Positions 54,430 to 63,690 of a DNA stretch of 64,000 bases are shown here, piece by piece. Each line of letters opens with the position of its first letter. Position 1 is the stretch's first letter. The notes beneath the pieces were generated by a model that saw only the letters and a program-made list of their open reading frames with translations, was not told the origin of the DNA and searched no databases. The translations under genes were made by a program, and so were the position numbers. Where the stretch lies: positions 247,331 through 311,330 of the forward strand of contig JANQPI010000042.1 in assembly GCA_028289585.1 (NCBI GenBank), in the 5' to 3' direction. This DNA is from Candidatus Zixiibacteriota bacterium. Lineage in GTDB: Bacteria; Zixibacteria; MSB-5A5; GN15; FEB-12.

Positions 54430-54444
54430 GTATAAGGAGAAGAC

Positions 54445-54759
54445 ATGTACGCCATTGTCGATATTGCCGGTTTTCAGTTCCGGGCAGAGGAGGGTGCTAC
54501 GCTGCGGGTGCCTAGTTTAGGTTCCGAGCCCGGAGCGTCGGTCGACCTCAACCGGGTCATGCTGGTAAAATCCGGCGATAACGCGCACATCGGGACGCCT
54601 TTCGTTGATGGTGCCTCGGTAAGCGCAGAGATCGTTGCGAGCGGCCGCAGGGAGAAGACTGAAATTTATAAGTATAAGCGCCGCACTAAGTACCGTCGTC
54701 GCCAGGGCCACCGCCAAGGCTATACGGACATCAAAGTCACCAAGATCGTCGCCCCCTAG
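54445..54759 (+). CDS. rplU: 50S ribosomal protein L21
   Basis: The 104-residue protein starts MYAIVDIAGFQFRAEEG and ends with the RNA-binding YKRRTKYRRRQGHRQGYTDI signature, both typical of L21. AAGGAG precedes the ATG. In most bacteria rplU is followed by rpmA (L27); here it is followed after 32 bases by bamA, and no rpmA is seen in the window. Confidence 0.96.
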   Translation: MYAIVDIAGFQFRAEEGATLRVPSLGSEPGASVDLNRVMLVKSGDNAHIGTPFVDGASVSAEIVASGRREKTEIYKYKRRTKYRRRQGHRQGYTDIKVTKIVAP

Positions 54760-54791
54760 CGGCTAACCGCCGGGCGACCGGGAGGTTTGCG

Positions 54792-57356
54792 ATAACCCGC
54801 CACATTCTTCTCAGTTGTTTCGCCCTCTGCCTCTGCCTGGCGATCCCCGCCGAACTTACTGCGCAGTCCGGCCCCCGGGTTGTCGATGTCCAGGTTGAGG
54901 GCAACCACATCACGACCTCATCGCTGATCCTTGGCGTCGCCGGAATTCCCAAAGGCTCATCGCTAACCGCTACGCTGATCCAGGATGCGATCAAGCGTCT
55001 CTGGGCGCTGGGCATTTTTAAGAACGTCAATATCGAAGGGACCGAAGTCACCGGCGGCCTGATCGTCGTGATTGTGGTCGAAGAGCTCCCCAAACTCTCG
55101 GCGCTGACGTTTGAAGGTAACGACAAGATAAGCGAAGGGGATCTCCGGCGGGAACTCGGACTCGGGGTGGGTGGCTACATTTCGCCGTACCTCACTCAGG
55201 CGAAGGCCCAGCAGATTCTCGATCTCTATGCTGACAAAGGGTATTTCCAGGCATCGGTCGAGCCCGAATTGACGTTCTCAGCTGACTCCTCATCGGCCTC
55301 TCTGCTCTACCGAATCACGGAGCGCTCCAAGGTCAAAGTCGAGCAGGTGGTTATGACCGGCACAGTGCGAGTCGAGCCAAACGACCTGATCAAGAAGATG
55401 CGCAACCGCAAACGCGGTTTTCTGCTCTCTTCCGACTTCAAGCAGGAAGAATTCCCGAACGACAAAGAGAAGATCATTACCGAATACAACAAGCGTGGTT
55501 TCCTCGATGCCGATATCCTCTCCGACTCCATGGTTATCGACTCGATCACCAATCGTATGACGATCTTCATCGACGTCTATGAAGGGCCGCAGTACTACTT
55601 CGGTGACGTCACGTTCGAGGGGAATGAAGCGTTGAGCGACCAGCGTCTCGCCCGACGGCTACAGTTCGATGCCGGGGACATCTTCAACAAACAGGATTAC
55701 GACGAATCGCTTTTCGAACTCTACACCGCCTATCAGGACATCGGACACCTCCGCGTCCGCATCGGTGATGAGCGAACGACAGTCAGCGACACCGTCATCG
55801 ACATCTCGTATGCGGTGACCGAGGGTGAACCATCGCTGGTCAACCTGGTAAGGATTACCGGCAACAACAAAACGAAAGACCGCGTTATTCGGCGGGAAAT
55901 CTCAATGCTGCCGGGTCAGGTCTTTAATCGCCAACTGATCATCCGATCGATCCGGGATATCATGGCGCTTAATTACTTCAATACGGTCAATCCGATTCCG
56001 ATCGATCTGCCGAACGGTGATGTCGATCTCGAATTCCAAATCGAAGAGAAACAGACCGGTCAGATTTCGGCCGGTGCGGGATACAACAGTCAGGATCGTG
56101 TGGTGGGCAATGTCGGTCTTGGTATTCCCAATCTCTTTGGCAATGGCCAGAATCTTAACACTCAGGTAGAGTTTGGCGGACGACGCAATTCGGTGTCGGT
56201 ATCATTCACCGAGCCCTGGTTGTTTGGTCGTCCCACGCTCTTTGGTGTCGATGCGTTTGCGGTCAATCGTGACTGGTTCGATGACTACACCGAGCAGCGT
56301 CAGGGTGGTGCCTTGCGACTCGGGCGCCGCCTTAGTTGGCCCGATCGCTTCTGGCGTGGCATTATCAGTTATCGTCTGGAACGGACACGCTTCACCGATT
56401 TCGATGAAAACTTTGTCATTGCGAATAGCTTCCGACGGGAGTTTCAGAGCCCACAGCTGGTGCGCGATACGCTCGGAAATCCGACTACTGATTCGGCAAC
56501 CACCCTAGCAACGCGGATTACCCCGACTGATCCGCTACCCGGATCGGTACTGGATTACCGTGACGACTGGAATGTGGCATCCCAGATCGGTCTTTCCCTG
56601 ATTCGTGATTCACGCGACTTGCCGGAGTTTGCCACTCGAGGATCCCAGTTCCGTTATGACTTCAAGATCACGGGCGGACCTTTGGGCGGCTTCTGGAAAT
56701 ACTTCAAGCATGGCCTCACCTATGCCCGATTCACTCCGGTCATTGGTAAGCTTGTCTTCGCCGCCCGGGCCGAGGTCGGCGCGATCTTCGCACCGTCGGG
56801 AGACGACCGCATCCTTGAGTCTGACCGATTCACCCCTGGTGGGACAGCTTTCGATGGCATCGTGCGTGGGTACGACGACGGTGACCTGACTCCACGACAG
56901 GACTTCACCATCACCGACTCAGTTTTCTACTTCCCTCAGGACTTCGACATCTCGCAGTGGGATAGTCTCTCAGTTGATAGCTTGGCAGCGCTCGCAGACT
57001 CGGTCACGACACCCGGAAACCGAACTGTCCGCGTCCGCGGTAAGTACCAGGCGGTCTTCAATTTTGAGCTTCAGTACCCGCTGCTTGAGCGGACGCTCTA
57101 CGCGATCGCGTTCTTCGATGCCGGAAATTCCTGGCTGAACCTGGAAGATATCCGCTTCTGGGACGTAAACGGTTATGACGACGAGACAGGCCTGAACCGG
57201 GATCGAGGGCTCTGGACCTCAGTTGGACTTGGCTTCCGGCTCGCCGTGCCTGGGATTGGAACTTTAGGTTTTGACTTCGGCTACCCCCTCAATAGGTTCG
57301 GGCCGGAAGCGCGAGGATGGAAACCACATTTCCAAATCGGAACGACATTCAGATAG
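54792..57356 (+). CDS. bamA: Outer membrane protein assembly factor BamA, start codon apparently ATA
   Basis: About 854 residues: signal peptide (RHILLSCFALCLCLAIPAEL, cleaved near AQS), five POTRA domains (about 28-430, from VVDVQVEGNHITTSSL to QIEEKQTGQISAG), and an Omp85 barrel with FTPGGTAFDGIVRGYDDG (RGY-type loop in the VRGF position) and PLLERTLYAIAFFDAG, ending in FR. BamA inserts outer membrane proteins. The first standard start codon in frame is a GTG at 55068, inside POTRA 1; the coding frame runs open upstream to an ATA at 54792-54794, six bases after GGGAGG. No ATG, GTG or TTG lies in that part, so ATA initiation or a sequence error is likely. Confidence 0.85.
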   Translation: MTRHILLSCFALCLCLAIPAELTAQSGPRVVDVQVEGNHITTSSLILGVAGIPKGSSLTATLIQDAIKRLWALGIFKNVNIEGTEVTGGLIVVIVVEELPKLSALTFEGNDKISEGDLRRELGLGVGGYISPYLTQAKAQQILDLYADKGYFQASVEPELTFSADSSSASLLYRITERSKVKVEQVVMTGTVRVEPNDLIKKMRNRKRGFLLSSDFKQEEFPNDKEKIITEYNKRGFLDADILSDSMVIDSITNRMTIFIDVYEGPQYYFGDVTFEGNEALSDQRLARRLQFDAGDIFNKQDYDESLFELYTAYQDIGHLRVRIGDERTTVSDTVIDISYAVTEGEPSLVNLVRITGNNKTKDRVIRREISMLPGQVFNRQLIIRSIRDIMALNYFNTVNPIPIDLPNGDVDLEFQIEEKQTGQISAGAGYNSQDRVVGNVGLGIPNLFGNGQNLNTQVEFGGRRNSVSVSFTEPWLFGRPTLFGVDAFAVNRDWFDDYTEQRQGGALRLGRRLSWPDRFWRGIISYRLERTRFTDFDENFVIANSFRREFQSPQLVRDTLGNPTTDSATTLATRITPTDPLPGSVLDYRDDWNVASQIGLSLIRDSRDLPEFATRGSQFRYDFKITGGPLGGFWKYFKHGLTYARFTPVIGKLVFAARAEVGAIFAPSGDDRILESDRFTPGGTAFDGIVRGYDDGDLTPRQDFTITDSVFYFPQDFDISQWDSLSVDSLAALADSVTTPGNRTVRVRGKYQAVFNFELQYPLLERTLYAIAFFDAGNSWLNLEDIRFWDVNGYDDETGLNRDRGLWTSVGLGFRLAVPGIGTLGFDFGYPLNRFGPEARGWKPHFQIGTTFR

Positions 57357-57390
57357 CACCGCTATCGGTGCGATAAGGAGAATCAAGGTT

Positions 57391-57924
57391 ATGCGTTTTC
57401 CGTACACGATCGTTCGGACCGTGGCTCTCGCCGCGATCCTGATGCTGTCAACTGCGGGAGTAGCGTCGGCGCAGATGAAAATCGGCTGGGTCGACGATAA
57501 CCGTCTGCAGGTAGAGTACAAAGAATGGGCACGGGCGCAGGAGTCGTACAATATTGAGCGCACCGCGTGGGAAGAGGAAGGTCTGGCCAAGCAGGCTGAG
57601 CTTCAGGAACTACTCGATGAATACGAGAAGCAGCGTCTGATCCTGTCCCCGGAAAAGCGTCAGGAACGCGAAGCAACGATCCGGACTAAACAGGAAGATC
57701 TCGATGCGTTCACGCGCCGAATCTTTGGTCCCGGGGGTACTGCGGAGCGAAAGCAGGAAGATCTCATCGGTCCGCTACTCACCAAGATCAATGAAGCTAT
57801 CCGCCTGGTTGCCGAGGAGGAAGCCTACGACGTCATCTTCACACTCAACAGCGGCCTTGGTTATATCAATCCTCGGTACGAAGTAACCGACAAAGTGCTC
57901 GGCAAGCTCGATCAGCTTGAGTAG
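57391..57924 (+). CDS. OmpH/Skp family periplasmic chaperone
   Basis: The 177-residue protein has a signal peptide (1-28, TAGVASAQ) and the OmpH-type body: IGWVDDNRLQVEYKEW, a long coiled-coil arm with EEEGLAKQAELQELLDEYEK, and a C-terminal strand pair (AEEEAYDVIFTLNSGLGYI). Skp holds unfolded outer membrane proteins for BamA, and it follows bamA here by 34 bases as in many genomes. The ATG at 57391 follows AAGGAG. Overlap with lpxD is 8 bases. Confidence 0.9.
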   Translation: MRFPYTIVRTVALAAILMLSTAGVASAQMKIGWVDDNRLQVEYKEWARAQESYNIERTAWEEEGLAKQAELQELLDEYEKQRLILSPEKRQEREATIRTKQEDLDAFTRRIFGPGGTAERKQEDLIGPLLTKINEAIRLVAEEEAYDVIFTLNSGLGYINPRYEVTDKVLGKLDQLE

Positions 57925-58963
57925 ATCTGCGCGGCCGATAACACTAGGAGAATTGGCCGATCGACTGGGGGCACAATTGGAGGGGCCACCGGAGTCTCTG
58001 ATCTCCGGTGCTGCACCAATCGACACCGCGCAGAGTCACGAACTCACGTTCCTCGCCAACTCCAAATACGAGCGACACCTGCCAACCACGTCGGCCGGTG
58101 CGGTTGTCCTCTCCCCCAACATCGACCGCTGTGGCAAGGCGGCCCTACGGCACGCCGAACCGTACTACACCTTCGCCCGGGCACTCGATATCCTGTTTCC
58201 GGTCGCTCCCAGGTCTAACGGCATTCACGCAACCGCGATTGTCGATCCCGATGCCAGTATTGATCCAAGTGCTTCAATTGGTCCGTACACTGTCATCGGA
58301 CCACACGTAACAATCGCAGCCGAAGTGTCAATCGGCTCTGGTGTTTCGATTGGGGCGTCGACATCAATCGGCGCAGGGACGGTCATCCACCCCCGGGTCG
58401 TGATTGCTGATGACACCGTCATTGGCGAACGCTGCCATATCTACGCGGGGGCGGTGATTGGTTCGGACGGATTCGGTTACGCTCCGTCCGCGACCGGTCT
58501 CTACAAGATCCAGCAATTAGGCAACGTCGTCCTTGAAGACGATGTCGAGATCGGCGCCAACAGCGCGGTTGATCGGGGTGCTCTCGGATCAACGCGAATC
58601 GGGCGCGGGACCAAGATCGATAACCTTGTCCAGATCGCTCACAATGTCGAAATCGGTCAGCATTCGGTTATCGTCTCGCAGGTAGGTATCGCCGGTTCCA
58701 CCAAAGTGGGCAGCGGCGTTGTCATGGCCGGTCAGGTCGGCCTCGTTGGGCATATCGACATTGGGGACGGGGTAACGATCGGGGCACAATCGGGCGTTCC
58801 GAACTCGATCCCGGCCGGGGAAACGCACTTCGGATACCCCGCACGTCCGGCGATGCAGCAAAAACGGATTGAGGCGGCTCAAACCCGCCTGCCGGAACTG
58901 CTCAAACGGGTGCGCCGCCTCGAAGATGAACTCGCGAAGCGAGAAAAGAAGCACGACGACTGA
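57917..58963 (+). CDS. lpxD: UDP-3-O-acylglucosamine N-acyltransferase
   Basis: The 348-residue enzyme adds the second acyl chain in lipid A synthesis. It has the uridine-binding N-terminal domain (about 1-105: ITLGELADRLGAQL, HELTFLANSKYERHL) and a left-handed beta helix of hexapeptide repeats (about 110-320: GADT/IGxGVxI pattern), with the catalytic histidine in LVQIAHNVEIG. The C-terminus is a charged helix. The start is TTG at 57917, within the end of the skp gene. Stop codons of lpxD and the next, convergent gene are adjacent. Confidence 0.95.
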   Translation: MSRSARPITLGELADRLGAQLEGPPESLISGAAPIDTAQSHELTFLANSKYERHLPTTSAGAVVLSPNIDRCGKAALRHAEPYYTFARALDILFPVAPRSNGIHATAIVDPDASIDPSASIGPYTVIGPHVTIAAEVSIGSGVSIGASTSIGAGTVIHPRVVIADDTVIGERCHIYAGAVIGSDGFGYAPSATGLYKIQQLGNVVLEDDVEIGANSAVDRGALGSTRIGRGTKIDNLVQIAHNVEIGQHSVIVSQVGIAGSTKVGSGVVMAGQVGLVGHIDIGDGVTIGAQSGVPNSIPAGETHFGYPARPAMQQKRIEAAQTRLPELLKRVRRLEDELAKREKKHDD

Positions 58964-59542
58964 TCAGGTCATCAGGCTCTCCTCAATCTCGGCGATCTTA
59001 TCCCAATTCGATTCCATCTCCTGAACCCGAGCAAGTACGTCGGTCGAATCACCGGCCTCGGCAGCAAGACGCAACTGGCAGAGAACGCCCCACTGCTGAC
59101 GGTTGATTACTTTCCAGGTATCGATCTGATGGGCCAGGGTAGCAGTCGCGTTGTTGAGTTCAAACGCAACGTCTTTCAGCGGCACCGAACCGTGCAACTT
59201 CACCTTCCCGGCCAGATTCCCGGAGGAGAGATCTCGCAGACGACCAACGATCCGCTCCGAACCGTCGTTGAGTCGCACGGTCGGGATGGCCAACCCCATG
59301 GCCAGAACCGTGATCGCAGCAACCACCGAGGAGAAGAGGTACGGTAATGCCTGGACACCGAGAGCACCGACACTGCTGTACGCAGCGGTCGTTACCTCAG
59401 GTGAGACGAACGCATTGAAAAAATAGAAGATCGCTCCGGCGAAGAAGAGCGTCGCGACCGACATGAGGGCCATTCGGCGATAGACTGATTGACGCACATG
59501 TTGGTACTCGATGAGAGGATCGGCAGCGGACGGTTGGGACAT
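58964..59542 (-). CDS. HAMP-domain membrane protein of unknown function
   Basis: The 192-residue protein has two transmembrane helices (about 24-45 and 66-88) separated by a short periplasmic loop, then a HAMP-like linker (about 95-145, RIVGRLRDLSSGNLAGKVKL), and a helical C-terminus. It has no kinase or methyl-accepting domain, so any signal would pass to a partner. The ATG at 59540-59542 follows AGGAGG; a longer form to 59560 is less likely. Its stop lies directly against the lpxD stop. Confidence 0.7.
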   Translation of the reverse strand: MSQPSAADPLIEYQHVRQSVYRRMALMSVATLFFAGAIFYFFNAFVSPEVTTAAYSSVGALGVQALPYLFSSVVAAITVLAMGLAIPTVRLNDGSERIVGRLRDLSSGNLAGKVKLHGSVPLKDVAFELNNATATLAHQIDTWKVINRQQWGVLCQLRLAAEAGDSTDVLARVQEMESNWDKIAEIEESLMT

Positions 59543-59662
59543 GACTACCTCCTGATTCACGGACTGGTCACCTGAATCGTGCTGGTAATCAGAATGATCG
59601 GAGGCGAAAACGGTCCCGATTAGCCGAAGCTTCGCACATCCGCTGTGCAGCAGTTGCTCAGC

Positions 59663-60094
59663 CTAGAAGGGCAGGTCGTCGTCTCCACCGCCATTGCCAC
59701 CGGTCGATGCCGGTGGGGCCTGGGCGAATTCGTTCGATGGCTGGCCGGCGCCTCCACCGGCATCACCCCGACCTCCGACGAATGAGAACGACTGGACCAC
59801 GACTTCGGACCAGTTGCGCTTCTGGCCCTCTTTGTCCTCGTACTGACGGTTGTCGATTCGTCCTTCGATGAACACTTCGCGACCCTTTGAGAGGTACTCC
59901 TTCATGACCTCGGCCTGACGGCCATACGAGACGATATTGTGCCAGACGGTCTTCTCTTGCCGCTGGCCCTCTTTGTTCGTCCAGTTCTCGGATGTCGCGA
60001 GCGAGAACTTACAGACCGCCGTTCCCGTCTGCGTGTACTTGAGTTCCGGGTCCTGACCGAGCCGCCCGAGGAGAATCGCTTTGTTAACAGCCAT
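59663..60094 (-). CDS. ssb: Single-stranded DNA-binding protein
   Basis: The 143-residue SSB has an OB fold (about 1-105, MAVNKAILLGRLGQDPELKY, with WHNIVSYGRQAEVM and GREVFIEGRIDNRQYEDKEG), a Gly/Pro/Ala-rich linker, and the partner-binding acidic tip DDDLPF. It protects single-stranded DNA and recruits repair proteins. An AAGGGAAGGGAT ribosome site precedes the ATG. It stands alone rather than with rpsF and rpsR. Confidence 0.96.
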   Translation of the reverse strand: MAVNKAILLGRLGQDPELKYTQTGTAVCKFSLATSENWTNKEGQRQEKTVWHNIVSYGRQAEVMKEYLSKGREVFIEGRIDNRQYEDKEGQKRNWSEVVVQSFSFVGGRGDAGGGAGQPSNEFAQAPPASTGGNGGGDDDLPF

Positions 60095-60178
60095 AATCTA
60101 TCCCTTCCCTTTCGGCCAAGTATACCCGGAGTCGGGAAGCCCGTCAATCACACAGGCAGTGGCATGCGTGGGTGGATA

Positions 60179-62605
60179 CTACTTGATGATGACCAGCGTA
60201 CCGATCTGCGTACGCTGGTCAGATGTCACGACCCAGTAGTACGTCCCTGACGTTACAATCTGACGATTTCGACTCACAATGTTCCAGATCGCGTGCGAGG
60301 CATTCGGCGAGCCGGGTGGTTCGTCGTGGTTGATCGTTATGATGCGATCCCCATCTAGCGAGTAAATCTCGATCATGCACTTGGGCGGGAGGTTCGCAAA
60401 GTGTATCCGCCGCTCCAATTGAGGATTGCGCGTTTTCAGTCGGTCCTCGAACCCCTCCTGAACATAGTTGTCATCAACCCGATACGGATTCGGGTAGACG
60501 AAGACATCAAGGTTCTCTGATTCGGCAACAACGGCTGAAGGCAACGCGTAGCTCTCGGTTTGAGTTGTCAGCAGCGGTGACTCTTTTGCCGGGATCCCTC
60601 CCCTGGCAAAGCCGAAGTCAAACGCCGTCACCGCCACATACCACGGGACCGATGGCAGTAGACTGTCGATGACATACTCGTACTCGTAGTACTTCGGCAA
60701 ACGCCGGTTCTCAGGTCCCTCGATCACCTCGTCGTCGGTCCAGTTGGCCGGGTCAGGGTCTGGTTTCGGCTGGGCGGGGAAGCGCTTACGGATACGTCCC
60801 GGGATGCCAAGCTCGGAGACGTTGAAGTCCTGGGGCTCGAAGTAGTATATCGAACCGTCGACTCGCAAAGGTGTCTGACGGGTGTATAGCAGCGGGGCGA
60901 AGCCAGGGCCGTAGAGCGTTTCCAACGAATCGATTGAGAACGGATTCTCCCGGTTCTGCCATTCGAACGCGCCCGATTCCCGCTGGATCAATTCGAACCG
61001 GTTGTAGTTCTCGACGTCCCAGGAGGTTAACAGGCTTGCTGATGACGTCCGTTCATCGCGGCCAATATAGACCCGGTAGCCCTCGAAGTCCTGCTGCTGG
61101 GTGAACGGATCGACGGTTGTCTCCGAGAAGTAGCCATTCCAGCGGACAGTCAGTTTGCCGGTTTCGGGCAGAATCTCAACGAACGGTGCCGGCGGCGGGA
61201 CATCGGCTCGCCAGTCTGCGATCCCGTCCCCTTTCCACCAGACCGTATCGCCGTTACAGATGTAGTATTCGCCGCGGAACCCATCGCCGTCGGAATCGAT
61301 ACCCGGGTTATCGTAGACCCACGTCGCCCAGAGTGTGTTTTCGACAAGATCGGAGAAGTCGAGACCGTCGAGATAACGCTGCGGGTTGTTGATATCAAAA
61401 GCTCGTTCATACCAGGTCGGGTCGGTGTGGAGATCCTCGCCTCCTACGATCGCAAACGCAATCGTCGCACTCTGCCCCGGTCCCAACCCGAACGGACCAG
61501 TCATGAGATGATTCATGAAGACGCTTCCTCGAGCGCTTGACTCGGCTATCGAACGTGGCAATGCAAAAAAACCACGTGTAGCGACATCCGTTGCCGCGAA
61601 CAGCGGGTTGTAGTCGTGCTCCGGGTACGACATCAAGTAATAGAAGTCGATATCCTGCAAGAATGGTGTGTTTGGCATGGGACGGACTGGTCCACCACCC
61701 GGCGGGATCGATCGCGGCGAAAGGAAGGGGTTGGAAAAGCTATACCAATTGTAGTTAACTCGGCTCTGAGGGGAAGGCAGTTTCAGCCACTTAAAGGCAC
61801 CAACATGTCGCGAGGAAAGTGCGTCGAACGCCCCATTCAACGGTGCACCACTCAGCGAGAACTGCGTATAGGCGTTGATGGGTAGAGAAGGTTGACAGGG
61901 CAGGTCCGATCGCATCCTGCTCAATGTGTGAATGCCGACATCTACCTGGCCATCGGGAAGTCTGCTTCCACGCAGATTCTCTCCCCCATTTTGATAGACG
62001 AAGCCCACAAACATGTCTTCAAGAATATCACTCCCGCGATTTTCAATCGTGATCTCGAATAGAATGAAATCATCCACATTACCACCTGTCCATGACATCG
62101 CACGAGTCGTAACGAGAACCGGCAACGGGGTATGATTTCGACCGTAGTCCAGGTCTTGAGGAACTAAGATCGGGTCAGTGACAGTGTCATTATACTGACC
62201 GATATATTCAAGCGGTGCACGAGCCGTTGAGCTGTAGAAATCTCTCGTTACGTCGCTCGATTGGAGCACCAGACGAGGATAGTTCGACAAATCGGGAAAC
62301 ATAACTGAGCTGACAAGCGTGTCACCTCCTCGAACCGCACCGATGTAGATAGGAAGTTGACGGAAGAATCGGACTCCGGAACCAAGAGGAAACTCAACTC
62401 CTGTCACTTGCCGACCGGTTGTTGGATCGAACCCGAAGATGTCCAACTCGCCGTCGATGACCAACCAGCTGTTGCTGATCGCCGCCCCGATGTTACTATG
62501 GGCCAATGCCCTGAGATCTGGGATTGGTGGTTCCGTTTTGCCAAGCGTGACCACAGTTCCACAGAGTAGTATCGTGATCAGGACGTGTCGCAGAATACCA
62601 GGCAC
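60179..62605 (-). CDS. Secreted protein with C-terminal surface-sorting-like domain
   Basis: The protein has about 808 residues from a GTG at 62603-62605 that gives a good signal peptide (RHVLITILLCGTVVTLG); an in-frame GTG at 62690 would add 29 residues and overlap the next gene. The first 500 residues are beta-rich with no clear family. About 505-720 resembles fibronectin type III (KLTVRWNGYFSETT, FEGYRVYIGRDERTS, PWYVAVTAFDFG). The last 110 residues (VFVYPNPYRVDDNY, then CMIEIYSLDGDRI and GTYYWVVTSDQRTQIGTLVI) look like a sorting or FlgD-like domain. The same end is found at 63691-64000. Confidence 0.75.
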   Translation of the reverse strand: MPGILRHVLITILLCGTVVTLGKTEPPIPDLRALAHSNIGAAISNSWLVIDGELDIFGFDPTTGRQVTGVEFPLGSGVRFFRQLPIYIGAVRGGDTLVSSVMFPDLSNYPRLVLQSSDVTRDFYSSTARAPLEYIGQYNDTVTDPILVPQDLDYGRNHTPLPVLVTTRAMSWTGGNVDDFILFEITIENRGSDILEDMFVGFVYQNGGENLRGSRLPDGQVDVGIHTLSRMRSDLPCQPSLPINAYTQFSLSGAPLNGAFDALSSRHVGAFKWLKLPSPQSRVNYNWYSFSNPFLSPRSIPPGGGPVRPMPNTPFLQDIDFYYLMSYPEHDYNPLFAATDVATRGFFALPRSIAESSARGSVFMNHLMTGPFGLGPGQSATIAFAIVGGEDLHTDPTWYERAFDINNPQRYLDGLDFSDLVENTLWATWVYDNPGIDSDGDGFRGEYYICNGDTVWWKGDGIADWRADVPPPAPFVEILPETGKLTVRWNGYFSETTVDPFTQQQDFEGYRVYIGRDERTSSASLLTSWDVENYNRFELIQRESGAFEWQNRENPFSIDSLETLYGPGFAPLLYTRQTPLRVDGSIYYFEPQDFNVSELGIPGRIRKRFPAQPKPDPDPANWTDDEVIEGPENRRLPKYYEYEYVIDSLLPSVPWYVAVTAFDFGFARGGIPAKESPLLTTQTESYALPSAVVAESENLDVFVYPNPYRVDDNYVQEGFEDRLKTRNPQLERRIHFANLPPKCMIEIYSLDGDRIITINHDEPPGSPNASHAIWNIVSRNRQIVTSGTYYWVVTSDQRTQIGTLVIIK

Positions 62606-62658
62606 ATCTTCAGGAGCCGGAAGGATCCACCCCCGGCTCCGCAAAACGACAAGCATTC

Positions 62659-62943
62659 CTAGATTTCTGGTGGGACGCATCCTCCCGTGCACTCCTCACA
62701 GAAAACGTCACATGGCAAAAAAATCCCCTGCGCCGAATCGACGTCGAAGTATCGCGTTACCAGTACACGCAAACCCGAGGGGCACAGGGGATCGACGATT
62801 GTGCTCGGAACTGCTGTACAGTCATCGCATAGCAGGTTTTCCTGACAGGGATCGATAGAGTTCGCTTGGGCCGTTTGGTACAGCCCAACCGTCATTCCTG
62901 CCACGGCTGCCAGTATGGTCAGCGCGGCTAACATCCGTTTCAT
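62659..62943 (-). CDS. Small exported cysteine-rich protein
   Basis: The 94-residue product has a signal peptide (MKRMLAALTILAAVAGMTVG, cleaved near QANS) and a mature part of about 70 residues with eight cysteines in two groups (DPCQENLLCDDC, DPLC, LPCDVFCEECTGGC). Disulfides are expected outside the cytoplasm. AAAGGA lies eight bases before the ATG. It sits between a thioredoxin-like gene and a large secreted protein on the same strand. It resembles small NVEALA-type exported peptides in layout only; the function is unknown. Confidence 0.7.
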   Translation of the reverse strand: MKRMLAALTILAAVAGMTVGLYQTAQANSIDPCQENLLCDDCTAVPSTIVDPLCPSGLRVLVTRYFDVDSAQGIFLPCDVFCEECTGGCVPPEI

Positions 62944-62994
62944 GGTTCTAGTCCTTTCGTTCCAGGTTAAGGTACACAGCAACACCGGCCGGTG

Positions 62995-63553
62995 TCAGTC
63001 CCAAGGGACATCCTTTCCCAATTGTCTGCTTATCTCCGGGCGTACCCGTCCTCCCCAACCATTCTGAATCGCAACTATTCGCCCCGTTGCATCCAACAGA
63101 ACGAGTGTCGGATAGACCCCAACCGAAAGCTGATCTGGCAAAACGGCATGCAAATCGTACGCTTCGTGACGCGAATCCGACTCGGTGACGTAAACCGCCA
63201 CCAGACTATGAGTTACAGATGACTGGGGGGGGGTAATGCAGGGGGAACTCGGCCAGGGCATCGGCACAGTCGCTGCAATCGGGATCGCCGATTACCAGCA
63301 TCGTCGGGCCGATCCCATACAGCCGCGATAGAGCGTAGGTTCTACCGGTGGAATCGGTTACGGCCATCTCAGGCCACGCATCGCCAACCTCAAACGAGGG
63401 CCAGCGGTCGACCTGACGCCATTGACGATCTAGCGCCTCCCACTCGTTAGCGGCAGCATCGGGTTGGCCAACCCAGACGGTTACCGCATAGGCGGCGATA
63501 AACGTCGCCAGCGGAACGACAAACAGACCTATCTTGATAAGGAGACGCCGCAC
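62995..63553 (-). pseudogene. Membrane-anchored TlpA-like thioredoxin, frameshifted at a C9 tract
   Basis: The gene encodes a membrane anchor (about residues 3-25, LLIKIGLFVVPLATFIAAYA), then a TlpA-like fold with GDAWPEMAVTDSTGRTYALS, CSDC (the redox pair) and YPTLVLLDATGRIV, ending at 62995. Reading starts at GTG 63551-63553 after GGAAGGA. At 63225-63233 the coding strand has nine C bases; in this reading the frame stops at 63206, but with eight C the frame continues to the normal end (HYPPQSSVTHSLVAVYV). So the gene is off in this sequence by one base. Phase variation, a real mutation, or an assembly error are all possible. Confidence 0.75.
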
Positions 63554-63690
63554 GAATCCTTCCCCCACGCATTGTTGTCTCGCCGGCAGCCGCGCAGCAA
63601 GAAACCTACCCCAAGTGCAATACCGACCGAGTGCGCGTGTAGGCAGTAACGCACAACCCACCCGTTTGTGCAATCACAATCGAATGCACG

